DNA of 51,834 bases, from the NCBI RefSeq assembly GCF_030068475.1, contig NZ_JAQOSP010000073.1:1-51834 (forward strand). Direction: 5' to 3'. Below the pieces are notes generated by a model, which was not told the DNA's origin, made no database searches, and worked only from the letters and a program-made list of their open reading frames with translations. Below are positions 8,403 through 16,897 of this stretch, piece by piece. Each line of letters starts with the position of its first letter. Position 1 is the stretch's first letter. Source of the stretch: Roseofilum acuticapitatum BLCC-M154. Its GTDB lineage: Bacteria > Cyanobacteriota > Cyanobacteriia > Cyanobacteriales > Desertifilaceae. Both the position numbers and the translations under genes were made by a program.

Positions 8403-9260
8403 ATGAACATCTTTAAACAACATTCCTTTCCCCTGCTTACCCTAGTCTCTTGGGCGGCCCTAAACCAGCCCCTACAAGCCTTACAAGTTCAAGTGAATCC
8501 CCAATCTGCCCAACTCGGAGATACCATTTCTGTACAAATTCAGGTTACTAACCCTGAAACCCCAACCGTACAGATGGGCAATACGACTTATCCGGTATTC
8601 CCCTTAAGTGGCAATCGATTTCGGGCCTTGATTCCGTCGAGTCCCTTAGATAGACCCGGTACTTGGTCGATTCAGGTTCAAGGGGATGGAACCAGTCAAA
8701 CCGTTAGCATTGGAATGGGCGATCGCTCCTTTCCCACCCAAAGAATTTGGTTATCCGAAAGTGATGCCGCTCTTCAAGGAACCGACTACGAATTTGACCG
8801 CGTAGACGAATTTAAACGCCTCGTCACCCCTGAAAAATACTGGAATGGCCCCTTCTTACGTCCTAGCTCTGGGTATGTGTCCACCGTCTTTGGGGTTCAA
8901 AGGTACTACAATGGCGAATTTGCTAACGATTATTATCATCGGGGAGTCGATTATGCCGCCCCTACCGGTTCCCCTGTGGTAGCTCCGGCTGCGGGAAGAA
9001 TTGCTCTGGTAGATAAAGAGGCAAACGGGTTTGAAATTCATGGAAACACTATCGGCTTAGATCATGGCCAAGGAATCTTGAGCATTTTTATCCATCTCCA
9101 CACCATTAATGTTCAAGAAGGAGAAATGGTCAAAGCCGGTCAAGTCATTGGTACAGTAGGATCAACTGGCGCGTCAACTGGCCCCCATCTCCATTGGGGA
9201 CTTTATGTTAATGGTGTGGCTGTCGATCCCGTGCCTTGGCGCTATCAAGGAATTGAATAA
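8403..9260 (+). CDS. M23-family metallopeptidase (LytM-like)
   Basis: A 285-residue exported protein, with a signal-like segment at residues 1-27 ending near LQALQ. A beta-sandwich region spans about 28-110. The M23 endopeptidase domain spans about 150-278, with zinc ligands in HRGVDYA (H179, D183) and in HLHWGL (H264), plus the catalytic HLH at 231-233. Members cleave peptidoglycan cross-bridges or act in cell-wall remodelling. It starts 45 nt after hfq on the same strand. All catalytic residues are present, so it is probably active. Confidence 0.9.
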   Translation: MNIFKQHSFPLLTLVSWAALNQPLQALQVQVNPQSAQLGDTISVQIQVTNPETPTVQMGNTTYPVFPLSGNRFRALIPSSPLDRPGTWSIQVQGDGTSQTVSIGMGDRSFPTQRIWLSESDAALQGTDYEFDRVDEFKRLVTPEKYWNGPFLRPSSGYVSTVFGVQRYYNGEFANDYYHRGVDYAAPTGSPVVAPAAGRIALVDKEANGFEIHGNTIGLDHGQGILSIFIHLHTINVQEGEMVKAGQVIGTVGSTGASTGPHLHWGLYVNGVAVDPVPWRYQGIE

Positions 9261-9402
9261 ACCCATGAATCCCCAGGCGTGAAAATGTTGCACAATGTCA
9301 AATTGATCCCGATCCTAGAAAATCCTGGGGCAAACTAGGGGAAGATGGAAGAACACTATATCGTTAATGGTGAGCAAGGAAACTGTGGAGTAGATTAGCC
9401 TT

Positions 9403-9945
9403 ATGAGTATCCAAGAGATTGTGGAACAGGCCCTCAAGGATGGCTATTTAACCCCAGCCATGGAAGCTGAGGTGGGCAATATTTGTGATAACGCTTCCGA
9501 GTTATCCATCGAGGAATACATGGCTTTAGACCGGTTAATGGGGTGTTTATTGACCGGGGAAGTGGTGGCCGTTCCCCGGAAACAATTTATTAATGTGATG
9601 GAAGAATTAGTGCTAACCGAGTCGATGACACGGGTAGCCACGATCGAGGAAAAAGAAGGAATCAAACTCGATTTAGGGGATGTGGCTGCCTATGCTCTCA
9701 ATCGTCTTCCTCCTCTATATGCGACTACGGAAGAAGGGGCCCGTTATCAACGCGATCGCGCTAAACAAGAGCTAATGGAGTTAATTCAACAGCAAGTCGA
9801 TGCGGCGGTGTTTAAAAACCAAGAAAAACCTAAAGAACCGGAACGGCAAGCCTTGGGTAAAACCGAAAATGTTCTCTCTCAGGTCAGCCATTTATTACAA
9901 GATTATGCCCGGAATTACGAGAAAAAATCTCAGCCGCTCGAATAA
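9403..9945 (+). CDS. ComFB-family protein
   Basis: A 180-residue protein with the late-competence ComFB signature: NVMEELVLTE at about residues 64-73 and VAAYALNRLPPLYATTEEG at about 94-112. Cyanobacterial ComFB-like proteins are small cytosolic regulators, and some bind cyclic dinucleotides. The charged C-terminal tail (about 125-180) is likely helical. It precedes sigG on the same strand with a 125-bp gap; no shared function is evident. Confidence 0.82.
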   Translation: MSIQEIVEQALKDGYLTPAMEAEVGNICDNASELSIEEYMALDRLMGCLLTGEVVAVPRKQFINVMEELVLTESMTRVATIEEKEGIKLDLGDVAAYALNRLPPLYATTEEGARYQRDRAKQELMELIQQQVDAAVFKNQEKPKEPERQALGKTENVLSQVSHLLQDYARNYEKKSQPLE

Positions 9946-10070
9946 TTGATGGGTCAACCCTAGGGAGAATTACCTCATTTCAGGTAAACTAGGGTGAGAT
10001 TGAACGGGAACCTCAGATCTAAACCTCTCGTCCTCGAAGACTGGAGTGTTGGCGACCTAAAATTGTTTCC

Positions 10071-10727
10071 ATGAGTCAATCTGTTTCTTTATCCTGGTCA
10101 ACGGTTGGGGCAGGAGTTCCTCAAGCGCCTGTGCAGCCCGAAAAACTCTCAAACACCGATCTTATCCTTCGCTGTCAGGCCGGCCTTCGCCCTGACAAAT
10201 TGGTGTTTGCTGAATTAGTGAGACGATATCAATCCCATGTCAATCGGATGCTTTATCATTTAGCTCCAGATTGGCAAGACCGGGCAGATCTCGGTCAAGA
10301 GGTCTGGATTCGGGTTTATCGTAATGTCAAACGCCTGAACGATCCGGCTAAGTTTCGGGGATGGTTAAGTCGGATTACCACCAATTTGTTTTATGATGAA
10401 CTTCGTAAACGGAAACGGGTCAGACCCCCAATTTCTTTGGATGCGCCCCGCCACTATGATGGTGAGGAAATCAGTTGGGATATTCCTTCTGATGATCCAG
10501 GGCCGCAAGAGAGCCTAACGACAACTGAGTTTTATGAACAATTGCAACAGGCGATCGCCGATTTACCCGAAACATTTCGCACAACAATCATTTTGCGGGA
10601 AATTGAGGGGATGGCCTATGAAGAAATTGCCGAAATTACTGGAGTGTCCCTGGGGACGGTGAAATCGCGGATTGCGAGGGCCCGTCAACGGCTGCAAATT
10701 CAACTGCAAAAGTATCTCAACAGTTAA
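10071..10727 (+). CDS. sigG: RNA polymerase ECF-type sigma factor SigG
   Basis: A 218-residue sigma-70 family factor with regions 2 and 4 only. Region 2 spans about 45-115 (FAELVRRYQSHVNRMLY, DLGQEVWIRVYRN, FRGWLSRITTNLFYDELRKR). Region 4 spans about 155-212 (LPETFRTTIILREIEG, the helix-turn-helix GVSLGTVKSRIARARQRL). It resembles SigG of Synechocystis, which likewise sits before a gene for a membrane-anchored anti-sigma protein. It is likely an envelope-stress regulator. Confidence 0.9.
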   Translation: MSQSVSLSWSTVGAGVPQAPVQPEKLSNTDLILRCQAGLRPDKLVFAELVRRYQSHVNRMLYHLAPDWQDRADLGQEVWIRVYRNVKRLNDPAKFRGWLSRITTNLFYDELRKRKRVRPPISLDAPRHYDGEEISWDIPSDDPGPQESLTTTEFYEQLQQAIADLPETFRTTIILREIEGMAYEEIAEITGVSLGTVKSRIARARQRLQIQLQKYLNS

Positions 10728-10877
10728 GAGTAAAAAATCACCCCCTTAAAAGGGCTGTTGAGAAATCTTAAGATTAATGGGAAACTTAAATACCCCTTTT
10801 ACGATCATTAGGTGTACACTATCTTGGGTTAGTCACTCAGTGTGATCCTCAGTTTATCAACTTGGTAGGTGACCCCC

Positions 10878-11468
10878 ATGACTCCTCACTTTAATTGCCA
10901 ACCCCATTCCCAGAAGCAAGGATATTTATCCCGTCTGACTTCCTGGAATGACACCAATCCCAATTCACATATGGGTGTACCGGATATGTTAAAACGCGAT
11001 CGCTTTGAACTGCTCAGTGCCTATCTTGATGGCGAAGCCAGTGCCTCAGAAAGTAAACAGGTGGAAGAATGGCTAGACAATGACCCCACGGTTCAATGTC
11101 TCTATCAACGCCTGCTAAAACTTCGTCAAGGTTTTGAAATGCTACCCACGCCTCCCCAAGATCAACCTGTGGAGGACATGGTGACTCAAGTGATGGGCCG
11201 CTTAGAACGACGACCCAAACGTACTGCTCTATTATGGGGTACAGGGGCGATCGCGGCCGCGGCCGTGGCTGCCTTATCAACAACATTTGCTGATTCTGGA
11301 CAACTGTTCCCCCGAATGGCCGCAACGCCTACCCCCCAAGAAGGAGCTGCTCTGATGCGTATTGCTCTCGATCAACCCCTGATTTCTATTCCTAAATCGG
11401 ACAGTAATCCCTTGGGAATGCCTAATGCAACCGGAGATCTCCATCAAATGCTCCAAAAAGACCGCTAA
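10878..11468 (+). CDS. Putative anti-sigma factor for SigG
   Basis: A 196-residue protein, if started at the ATG at 10878. That ATG has TAGGTGA at good spacing; a GTG at 10869 overlaps this ribosome site. Residues about 40-95 look like an anti-sigma N-terminal domain (RFELLSAYLDGEAS, VEEWLDNDP). A transmembrane helix follows at about 117-140 (ALLWGTGAIAAAAVAALS), then a periplasmic tail. No HxxxCxxC zinc motif is present. Position directly after sigG and the single-span topology support the role; binding is inferred. Confidence 0.8.
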   Translation: MTPHFNCQPHSQKQGYLSRLTSWNDTNPNSHMGVPDMLKRDRFELLSAYLDGEASASESKQVEEWLDNDPTVQCLYQRLLKLRQGFEMLPTPPQDQPVEDMVTQVMGRLERRPKRTALLWGTGAIAAAAVAALSTTFADSGQLFPRMAATPTPQEGAALMRIALDQPLISIPKSDSNPLGMPNATGDLHQMLQKDR

Positions 11469-11872
11469 TTAGAGATGGGAGACCAACAACCATCCGGTAA
11501 TTCTGTCCCTCCGTATTGCTCAATCTTCGCTACACTCATCAAGTAGGCTAAGGCATCACCCAGGGGTTCACCGGTCGGCCGAAATACAGGAATCGACTGG
11601 CGTAGATATTGGTTATCCTCTAAGGGCGAGTCGGGGTGATAGCCCTCTAATTGATCGAGCTGATTGAGCAGGTTGGCATCCTGAAAAGAGAGCAAGTATC
11701 CTTGAATGCGGTTGGCTCCCACGGTTAGGGCAGGATAACCCATGGGCATAGGCAGTAAAAATAAACGACCCCAGGCGATCGCCTCCTCTTCCTTCACAAT
11801 CTTCCCCTCACAGTAGCGCCGGTAATTGACTTCACCCGGTTTGAGCGTCCCATAGACAAAAACTTTGAACAT
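11465..11872 (-). CDS. Gamma-glutamylcyclotransferase-like (AIG2/BtrG fold)
   Basis: A 135-residue protein with the family hallmark VFVYGTLKPGEVN at the N-terminus, the GYPAL loop, and the acidic LDQLEGYHP motif whose Glu is the usual general base. Members release 5-oxoproline from gamma-glutamyl amines; the substrate here is unknown. Its 3' end overlaps the end of the anti-sigma gene by 4 nt in convergent orientation. Confidence 0.85.
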   Translation of the reverse strand: MFKVFVYGTLKPGEVNYRRYCEGKIVKEEEAIAWGRLFLLPMPMGYPALTVGANRIQGYLLSFQDANLLNQLDQLEGYHPDSPLEDNQYLRQSIPVFRPTGEPLGDALAYLMSVAKIEQYGGTELPDGCWSPISN

Positions 11873-11960
11873 CTGCTTGAGCCAAGTTTGAATAAAACAT
11901 CAATAATATTATTGACTAATATGTTATACAAGGAAAAGCAGCATGGCTTAACCCTAGACT

Positions 11961-12719
11961 ATGACCTCAACCTTCACCTCTCCTCCACCCGGCGATCCAC
12001 CCTTACCGGCAAAGGAAACTCTACCCACGATGTATGATTTACCCAGTGAGTACCCGGAGGAACCCGGTTTGGCGGATGAATTCCATATTTGGCAGCCCCA
12101 AATTTTGCTTTTGACCTTTAAACCCCCGAACTGGGATCGCGATCGCGTCTTTTCAGCCGCAGATATGAACGTTTATTACAATTCTAGCCATCCTCTATGG
12201 CATAAACGTCCAGATTGGTTTGCCGCCATCGATGTACCTCGATTTTATGGCGAAGAACAAGACCTACGGCTCAGTTATGTCTGCTGGCAAGAACCGGTCA
12301 ATCCCTTTATCGTCGTAGAACTTCTTTCTCCAAGTAGCGAAGATGAAGACCTAGGAAATACCACCCGAAAACCGGGAGAACCCCCAACCAAATGGGAAGT
12401 GTACGAACAGATTTTACGCATTCCCTATTACTTCATCTTCAGTCGCTATACTAATGAATTACAAGCCTTTCAGCTCGTGGGAGGTCGTTACCAACGAGTT
12501 CCCCTAACTGACGGACGCTTGGTGATTCCTGAAATTGGGTTAAGTTTAGGCTTGTGGCAAGGCACTTATCAGGGTTGCGATCGCCTGTGGTTACGCTGGA
12601 GAACCCTAGATGGTGAGTTGGTTCTACTCCCTCAAGAAGAGGCAACTGTCGCTAGAGAAGAGGCAGCTAAACTAGCCGCTAAATTGCAAGAATTGGGCAT
12701 CGATCCCACACAGATCTAA
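11961..12719 (+). CDS. Uma2-family (DUF820) putative endonuclease
   Basis: A 252-residue protein of the Uma2 family, a PD-(D/E)xK-fold group greatly expanded in cyanobacteria with unclear roles. It shows the DWFAAIDVPRFY segment, IVVELLSPSSEDED and YEQILRIPYYFIFSRYTNELQAF. The C-terminal coiled tail ending KLQELGIDPTQI is typical of the cyanobacterial group. It lies 104 bp before the reverse transcriptase gene on the same strand, so co-expression is possible. A partial paralogue starts at 51734. Confidence 0.85.
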   Translation: MTSTFTSPPPGDPPLPAKETLPTMYDLPSEYPEEPGLADEFHIWQPQILLLTFKPPNWDRDRVFSAADMNVYYNSSHPLWHKRPDWFAAIDVPRFYGEEQDLRLSYVCWQEPVNPFIVVELLSPSSEDEDLGNTTRKPGEPPTKWEVYEQILRIPYYFIFSRYTNELQAFQLVGGRYQRVPLTDGRLVIPEIGLSLGLWQGTYQGCDRLWLRWRTLDGELVLLPQEEATVAREEAAKLAAKLQELGIDPTQI

Positions 12720-12722
12720 AAC

Positions 12723-12826
12723 CATGGGCTAGGGATGGGGAGTAATCCAGTAAGGAGTAGCAATAATCAGTTATCTCCACTTCCCCCCATTCCCCCATTC
12801 CCCCATTCCCCCATTCCCCTACCATG
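12723..12826 (+). ncRNA. Hairpin-forming leader of the RT gene (retron ncRNA candidate)
   Basis: CATGG and TAGGGATGGGG at 12723-12740 can pair with CCCCAT, CCCTA and CCATG at 12809-12826. This gives 16 bp with two 2-nt bulges and a loop of about 68 nt, and the downstream arm covers the RT start codon. Retrons carry an msr-msd RNA bounded by inverted repeats just before the RT gene, so this is the natural place to look. The downstream arm, however, is a common C-rich repeat of this genome, so the pairing may be fortuitous. Confidence 0.25.
12782..12820. repeat. CCCCCATT tandem repeat before the RT gene
   Basis: Four to five copies of CCCCCATT end 4 nt before the ATG of the reverse transcriptase gene. 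The same microsatellite lies at 8016-8066. It leaves no Shine-Dalgarno sequence for the RT gene. Confidence 0.7.
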
Positions 12827-14233
12827 TCCGATCAACCCCGTACCCGCCAAGAACTCTACGATCGCATTCGCACCATGGGTCGTGAAGCCTTCATCCTCGA
12901 AGAAATGATTCGCTATGGATTTTGGCCCGAACAGGGTGAAATGCCCGAAGATCCAGCCGATGAAATTCGCCGTCGTTCAGAACTGTATCAGCAACTGACT
13001 GAACTGAGGCAAAAACATCGTCAACTGCAAGACGAACAAGCCATCCGTCGCCAGTTGCGAAAACAACGGTTAGCGGAGTCTCGGCGGAAACGGGAAGAAA
13101 CGAAACAAAGACACGAACAGGAAAGACAAGCCAGGGCACAAGCTTGGCAAGAGCGCCAACAACAGGAGATTGTTTATTTAGGCGAAGAGGTTTCTGGGGG
13201 GTTAAGCGAGCAGGAGAGTAATGTCTCAGAACTCGATCGCCAGGGACTGCCTCAATTGGCCACAGCCGCCGATATTGCCCAAGCGATGGGGATTACACTA
13301 GGTGAGCTAAGGTTTTTGGCATTTGACCGGAAAACAGCCACGGTATCCCACTATATCCGCTTCAAAATGCCGAAAAAGACGGGGGGTGAACGGTTAATTT
13401 CTGTACCCATGCCCCGGTTAAAACGGGCGCAATACTGGGTATTGAGTCAGATTTTAGAGAAGATTCCGGTTCATGAAGCGGCTCATGGCTTTCGGCGCGA
13501 TCGCTCCATCATTACCAATGCTACCCCCCATATAGGCGCAGAAGTCGTCATTAACCTAGACCTAAAAGACTTCTTTCCCTCCATCTCCTATCGCCGCGTC
13601 AAAGGGTTATTTCGCTCCTTCGGGTACTCAGAAGCCGTAGCCACTATTTTGGCCTTAATTTGTACTGCTCCTGATGTCGAAGAAGTGAGCTTAGATGGTC
13701 AAACCTATTATATTGCCCTCAATCAACGCCATCTTCCCCAAGGCTCTCCCGCGAGTCCTGCCATTTCTAATCTCATTTGTCGCCGTTTAGATGAGCGCTT
13801 AACCCAGATGGCGGATGACCTGGGCTTTACCTATACCCGCTATGCTGACGATCTCACCTTTTCTGCTTCCGGTGATTCCCTCAGACATATCTGTAGAATT
13901 TTGCGCCGCACAGAATCCATTCTGGACTATGAAAGCTTTACCCTTCATCCGGATAAAACCCGGATTTTACGAGGCAAATCTGCTCAACTCGATGTTACCG
14001 GAATTGTGGTCAATGAGGGATTAAATATCGACCGAAAAACCTTGAAGAAATTTCGCGCCACCCTACACCAAATCGAAACTCAAGGATTGGAAGGCAAACA
14101 TTGGGGTCATTCGGGGAATCTGTTGGCTTCCATTCAGGGATATGCTAATTTTGTGGCCATGGTGAATCCAGAAAAAGGCGCTCAATTTCAAGAGCAAGTG
14201 AGTCGCATTCGTCAAAAGTATGGGCGAAATTGA
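12824..14233 (+). CDS. Retron-like reverse transcriptase with N-terminal coiled coil
   Basis: A 469-residue protein. Residues 1-118 are highly charged and helical (RRQLRKQRLAESRRKREE), then an RT domain follows from about 145. Catalytic motifs are intact: INLDLKDFFPSI (D246), QGSPASP (306-312) and RYADDLTFS (YADD 340-343). Two marks diagnostic of retron RTs are present: NAxxH (NATPH, 232-236) and VTG (391-393). The C-terminal thumb is short, with no maturase or HNH domain, arguing against a group II intron. Retron RTs make multicopy single-stranded DNA and most serve in phage defence with a partner toxin. No obvious partner is adjacent except the upstream Uma2 protein. The long N-terminal extension is unusual. 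Confidence 0.88.
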   Translation: MSDQPRTRQELYDRIRTMGREAFILEEMIRYGFWPEQGEMPEDPADEIRRRSELYQQLTELRQKHRQLQDEQAIRRQLRKQRLAESRRKREETKQRHEQERQARAQAWQERQQQEIVYLGEEVSGGLSEQESNVSELDRQGLPQLATAADIAQAMGITLGELRFLAFDRKTATVSHYIRFKMPKKTGGERLISVPMPRLKRAQYWVLSQILEKIPVHEAAHGFRRDRSIITNATPHIGAEVVINLDLKDFFPSISYRRVKGLFRSFGYSEAVATILALICTAPDVEEVSLDGQTYYIALNQRHLPQGSPASPAISNLICRRLDERLTQMADDLGFTYTRYADDLTFSASGDSLRHICRILRRTESILDYESFTLHPDKTRILRGKSAQLDVTGIVVNEGLNIDRKTLKKFRATLHQIETQGLEGKHWGHSGNLLASIQGYANFVAMVNPEKGAQFQEQVSRIRQKYGRN

Positions 14234-14260
14234 ATTCTAATGGGGAATGAGGTTCTGTTT

Positions 14261-15244
14261 TTAATTTTTAATTTTTAATTGGATCTGTTGCAGGGTGCGA
14301 ACTAAGTCGGCTCCTACCCATCCGGAGGACTGGGGACAAGGTTGGTTCTGCTCCACACACTGGAGGAAGCGATCGCAGACTGCTTTTAAGGGTTCTCCTG
14401 CTGGTGTGGAGATGACTTCCCGCTTCATCCCCACAGGGGTAAAATTCCCGTCTTGAGCTTCAAACTGTCCTTGTTGCAGAATCAGAGGATCGGAACTGAG
14501 TTCATCAAAAATTAGGGTTCCTTGAGATCCAACGACAGCTAAACGTCTTTGCTTATCGGGGTTGAGCCAGCAGAGGTGAAGGGTTGCCTTAAAGCCGCTC
14601 GGATAGATGAGTTTGACCCAAACTACATCGGGTAAACCGGGTTGCAACCAGGTGTCGGCAGTGGCTTCGACTTCTATGGGGGTTTCCCCTAACCAGTGGT
14701 TGAATATTGCCAAGTCATGGATGGCTAAGTCCCAGAGGGCGTTTACATCTTGGCGCACGGGGCCTAAATGGGTGCGGGTAGCATATCCATAGCGCAGTTC
14801 TCCCACTGCTCCAGAAGAGAGGACTTCTTGGCCTCGCTGCACGACGGGATGGAAGAGATAAGTATGATCGACTACAAGCTGTCTGTGTTGAGTTTCTGCT
14901 AGATGGCACAGCTCTAGACATTCTGAGGCATCGAGGGTGAGGGGTTTTTCGGCTAATACGTGACAATTTTGAGTGAGGGCGTATTTAATGATGTCGTAGT
15001 GGGTGGAAGCGGGGGTAGCGATCGCCACTAATTCCACTTCTGGACGGGCTAAAATCCCCTGCCAATCCTGGGTTAACTCTACCCCGTCAGGTAAACTATA
15101 CTGATTTTTCATCACCTCTAGTCGGCTAGGGTTGGGGTCTACTACCGCCACCACTTCCGTCTGGGGATGCTCCCAGAAATTACGGATTAAATGGTTGCCC
15201 CATCGACCCGCACCTAAAATGGCAATCTTAAATGGTTTATCCAC
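14261..15244 (-). CDS. Gfo/Idh/MocA-family oxidoreductase
   Basis: A 327-residue NAD(P)-dependent oxidoreductase. The Rossmann motif FKIAILGAGRWGNHLIRNF opens the protein, and AEKPLTLDA carries the catalytic EKP Lys near residue 100. HDLAIFNHWLG fits the C-terminal alpha/beta domain. These enzymes act on sugars or cyclitols, often in surface polysaccharide synthesis; the substrate is not clear here. The start is GTG at 15244, 7 nt after the rnc stop on the same strand, suggesting one operon. Confidence 0.9.
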   Translation of the reverse strand: MDKPFKIAILGAGRWGNHLIRNFWEHPQTEVVAVVDPNPSRLEVMKNQYSLPDGVELTQDWQGILARPEVELVAIATPASTHYDIIKYALTQNCHVLAEKPLTLDASECLELCHLAETQHRQLVVDHTYLFHPVVQRGQEVLSSGAVGELRYGYATRTHLGPVRQDVNALWDLAIHDLAIFNHWLGETPIEVEATADTWLQPGLPDVVWVKLIYPSGFKATLHLCWLNPDKQRRLAVVGSQGTLIFDELSSDPLILQQGQFEAQDGNFTPVGMKREVISTPAGEPLKAVCDRFLQCVEQNQPCPQSSGWVGADLVRTLQQIQLKIKN

Positions 15245-15251
15245 GCTATCC

Positions 15252-15995
15252 TTATTTCACCTTTTCTTCAGTTGTTTGTATTTTGAATAAGGCATCTTTA
15301 GCGGCTGCTTGTTCGGCTGCTTTACGCGATCGCCCTTTTCCCATACCATAGGGTTCTCCTTGCACCCAAACCTGAGCCGTAAAAGGTTCAGCCGTCCGTT
15401 TTTGGGACTCTACTGTAATCAATTTATATTCGGGTAAAACCTTATGAACCGCTTGAGTCCATTCTTGCAGAGCTGATTTATAATCCCGCCGAGCCGGATC
15501 TTTACGAATCTCCGTAGACAGAGTGATAAAATGAGTATCGAGCCAAGGTCGGATCAGTTCTAGGGTATGGGTACTCAAATACAGTGCCCCTAAAATCGCT
15601 TCAAAGGCATCCGCTAGACGGGAAGCACGGCCGAGTTTATCGCTGGCTGTTCCTCGATCCATGAGCAAATCTTGCTCTAAATTATAACTGTCTGCTAATT
15701 GAGCTAAAGTGCGATCGCTCACCAAAATTTTCCGAATCGCTGAAAACTCTCCAACAGATGCATTCGGATACAATTCCATCAATAATTCTGAAGCCGCAAT
15801 CCGAACCACTGCATCGCCAATAAATTCCAATTGCTCATAGTTATCTGTCGATGAGATACTAGGATGGGTCAGCGCTCTATCGAGTAAGTGCCATTGTACC
15901 GGGGAGTTTTCGGGTAACCCCAGCTTCAGAATAACGCTTTGCAACTGCCGTTGTCTTCGCGGATAACTAACTTCTTCAGGGACAGAACTAGACAT
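15252..15995 (-). CDS. rnc: Ribonuclease III
   Basis: A 247-residue double-strand-specific endoribonuclease for rRNA and mRNA processing. The nuclease signature NYEQLEFIGDAVV (E57, D61) and the second acidic cluster DAFEAILGALYLS (D129, E132) are intact. A dsRNA-binding domain covers about 166-242 (DYKSALQEWTQ to KAAEQAAAKDAL). It heads a two-gene unit with the oxidoreductase. Many cyanobacteria carry more than one RNase III-type enzyme; this is the full-length type. Confidence 0.95.
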   Translation of the reverse strand: MSSSVPEEVSYPRRQRQLQSVILKLGLPENSPVQWHLLDRALTHPSISSTDNYEQLEFIGDAVVRIAASELLMELYPNASVGEFSAIRKILVSDRTLAQLADSYNLEQDLLMDRGTASDKLGRASRLADAFEAILGALYLSTHTLELIRPWLDTHFITLSTEIRKDPARRDYKSALQEWTQAVHKVLPEYKLITVESQKRTAEPFTAQVWVQGEPYGMGKGRSRKAAEQAAAKDALFKIQTTEEKVK

Positions 15996-16035
15996 TATCC
16001 ATCCAGTATGATTTTCGCCAACTCTCCTATTCTAT

Positions 16036-16080
16036 CTTAAAAAATTAAAAATTAAAAATTAAAAATTAAAACTTAAAACT
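16036..16080. repeat. AAAAATTA tandem microsatellite
   Basis: Five units of roughly AAAAATTA between rnc and the next gene. The complementary TTTTTAAT run recurs at about 14258-14280 and 46770-46803, each at a gene junction. Confidence 0.75.
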
Positions 16081-16669
16081 TAATTTCCAAGGGTGAATTC
16101 TTTTTTTGGGGCCGGTTGAGGGTATGAATTTCCAGGGCGCGATCGAAATTGATTTGTCGCCAATAGGACACCCCTTTGAGATAAGTTTCTGAGGTAAAAT
16201 ATCGGCTATTACGAACTTGTGTAACGGTTTGGGGTAACACTCCAATCAGTTGAGCTAGAACTTGACTATTAATCTCTTGAACTATTTCTTGGCCAAAGAA
16301 GGCTTCTAGACTCGATAGCAGTTTTTCCGTCCGACAGAAGGGATTAGGAGAAAAGCGAGTCAGTTTATGCAACCAGCGCATCCATTGAAGACGCATACTA
16401 TAGGCTCGATGGTACTCTTGGCGGTTAGTAATCGGCAACAATTCGGGGGAACCAATAAAAACCAATTCTTGGCCTTGTTCGTGGGAGGTAATTGCCGCAC
16501 CCGGCCCTAGAAATTCGGCATAATAATCCGTACAGAGGATCAAGGCACTTTTTTTCTGGGGCGAAATGGCAAATACTCCTTTGATTTCCCAGGATTCAAT
16601 ATCATTGGGTATCGATTCTCTATGGCCTTGATTGCACACCATCTCCGTTTTTCTCCCGACCTTAATCAT
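16073..16669 (-). CDS. Conserved hypothetical protein with HTH-like segment
   Basis: A 198-residue protein I cannot name with confidence. It starts at the ATG 16667-16669. The middle (KSALILCTDYYAEFLGPG) looks like a beta-rich sensory module. The segment LAQLIGVLPQTVTQVRNSRYF near residue 137 resembles a Crp-type helix-turn-helix. No signal peptide or membrane segment is visible. It lies between rnc and dapB on the same strand with gaps of about 77 and 228 bp. A small DNA-binding or PAS-like regulator is possible but unproven. Confidence 0.6.
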   Translation of the reverse strand: MIKVGRKTEMVCNQGHRESIPNDIESWEIKGVFAISPQKKSALILCTDYYAEFLGPGAAITSHEQGQELVFIGSPELLPITNRQEYHRAYSMRLQWMRWLHKLTRFSPNPFCRTEKLLSSLEAFFGQEIVQEINSQVLAQLIGVLPQTVTQVRNSRYFTSETYLKGVSYWRQINFDRALEIHTLNRPQKKNSPLEIKF

Positions 16670-16897
16670 CTGCGAGCAAGTTTTTGGGGGTTTGAGTGAG
16701 CCTTTTCACGGCTGTACCCTGTTACCTACACCTGTTCAAATCCTAATTTACCACTTCTTCATCTGTCTTCATCAATTCTTTAATCTTTACGGAATCTACA
16801 TATTTGCCCCTAGGTTTACTTAGCTTTTATTAAGTCTCCGTAGAAAAACCCTGTAATTTCAGTATCGAAAAAGACTTTCATCCTCCGACTATCCCCA

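Noticed and set aside
12824-14233. Group II intron maturase or diversity-generating RT
   Set aside because: There is no maturase X or HNH domain and no template/variable repeat nearby, and the NAxxH and VTG motifs point to retron RTs.
16680-16760. Possible tRNA (TTCAAATCC stretch)
   Set aside because: No acceptor stem or anticodon arm could be folded around it.
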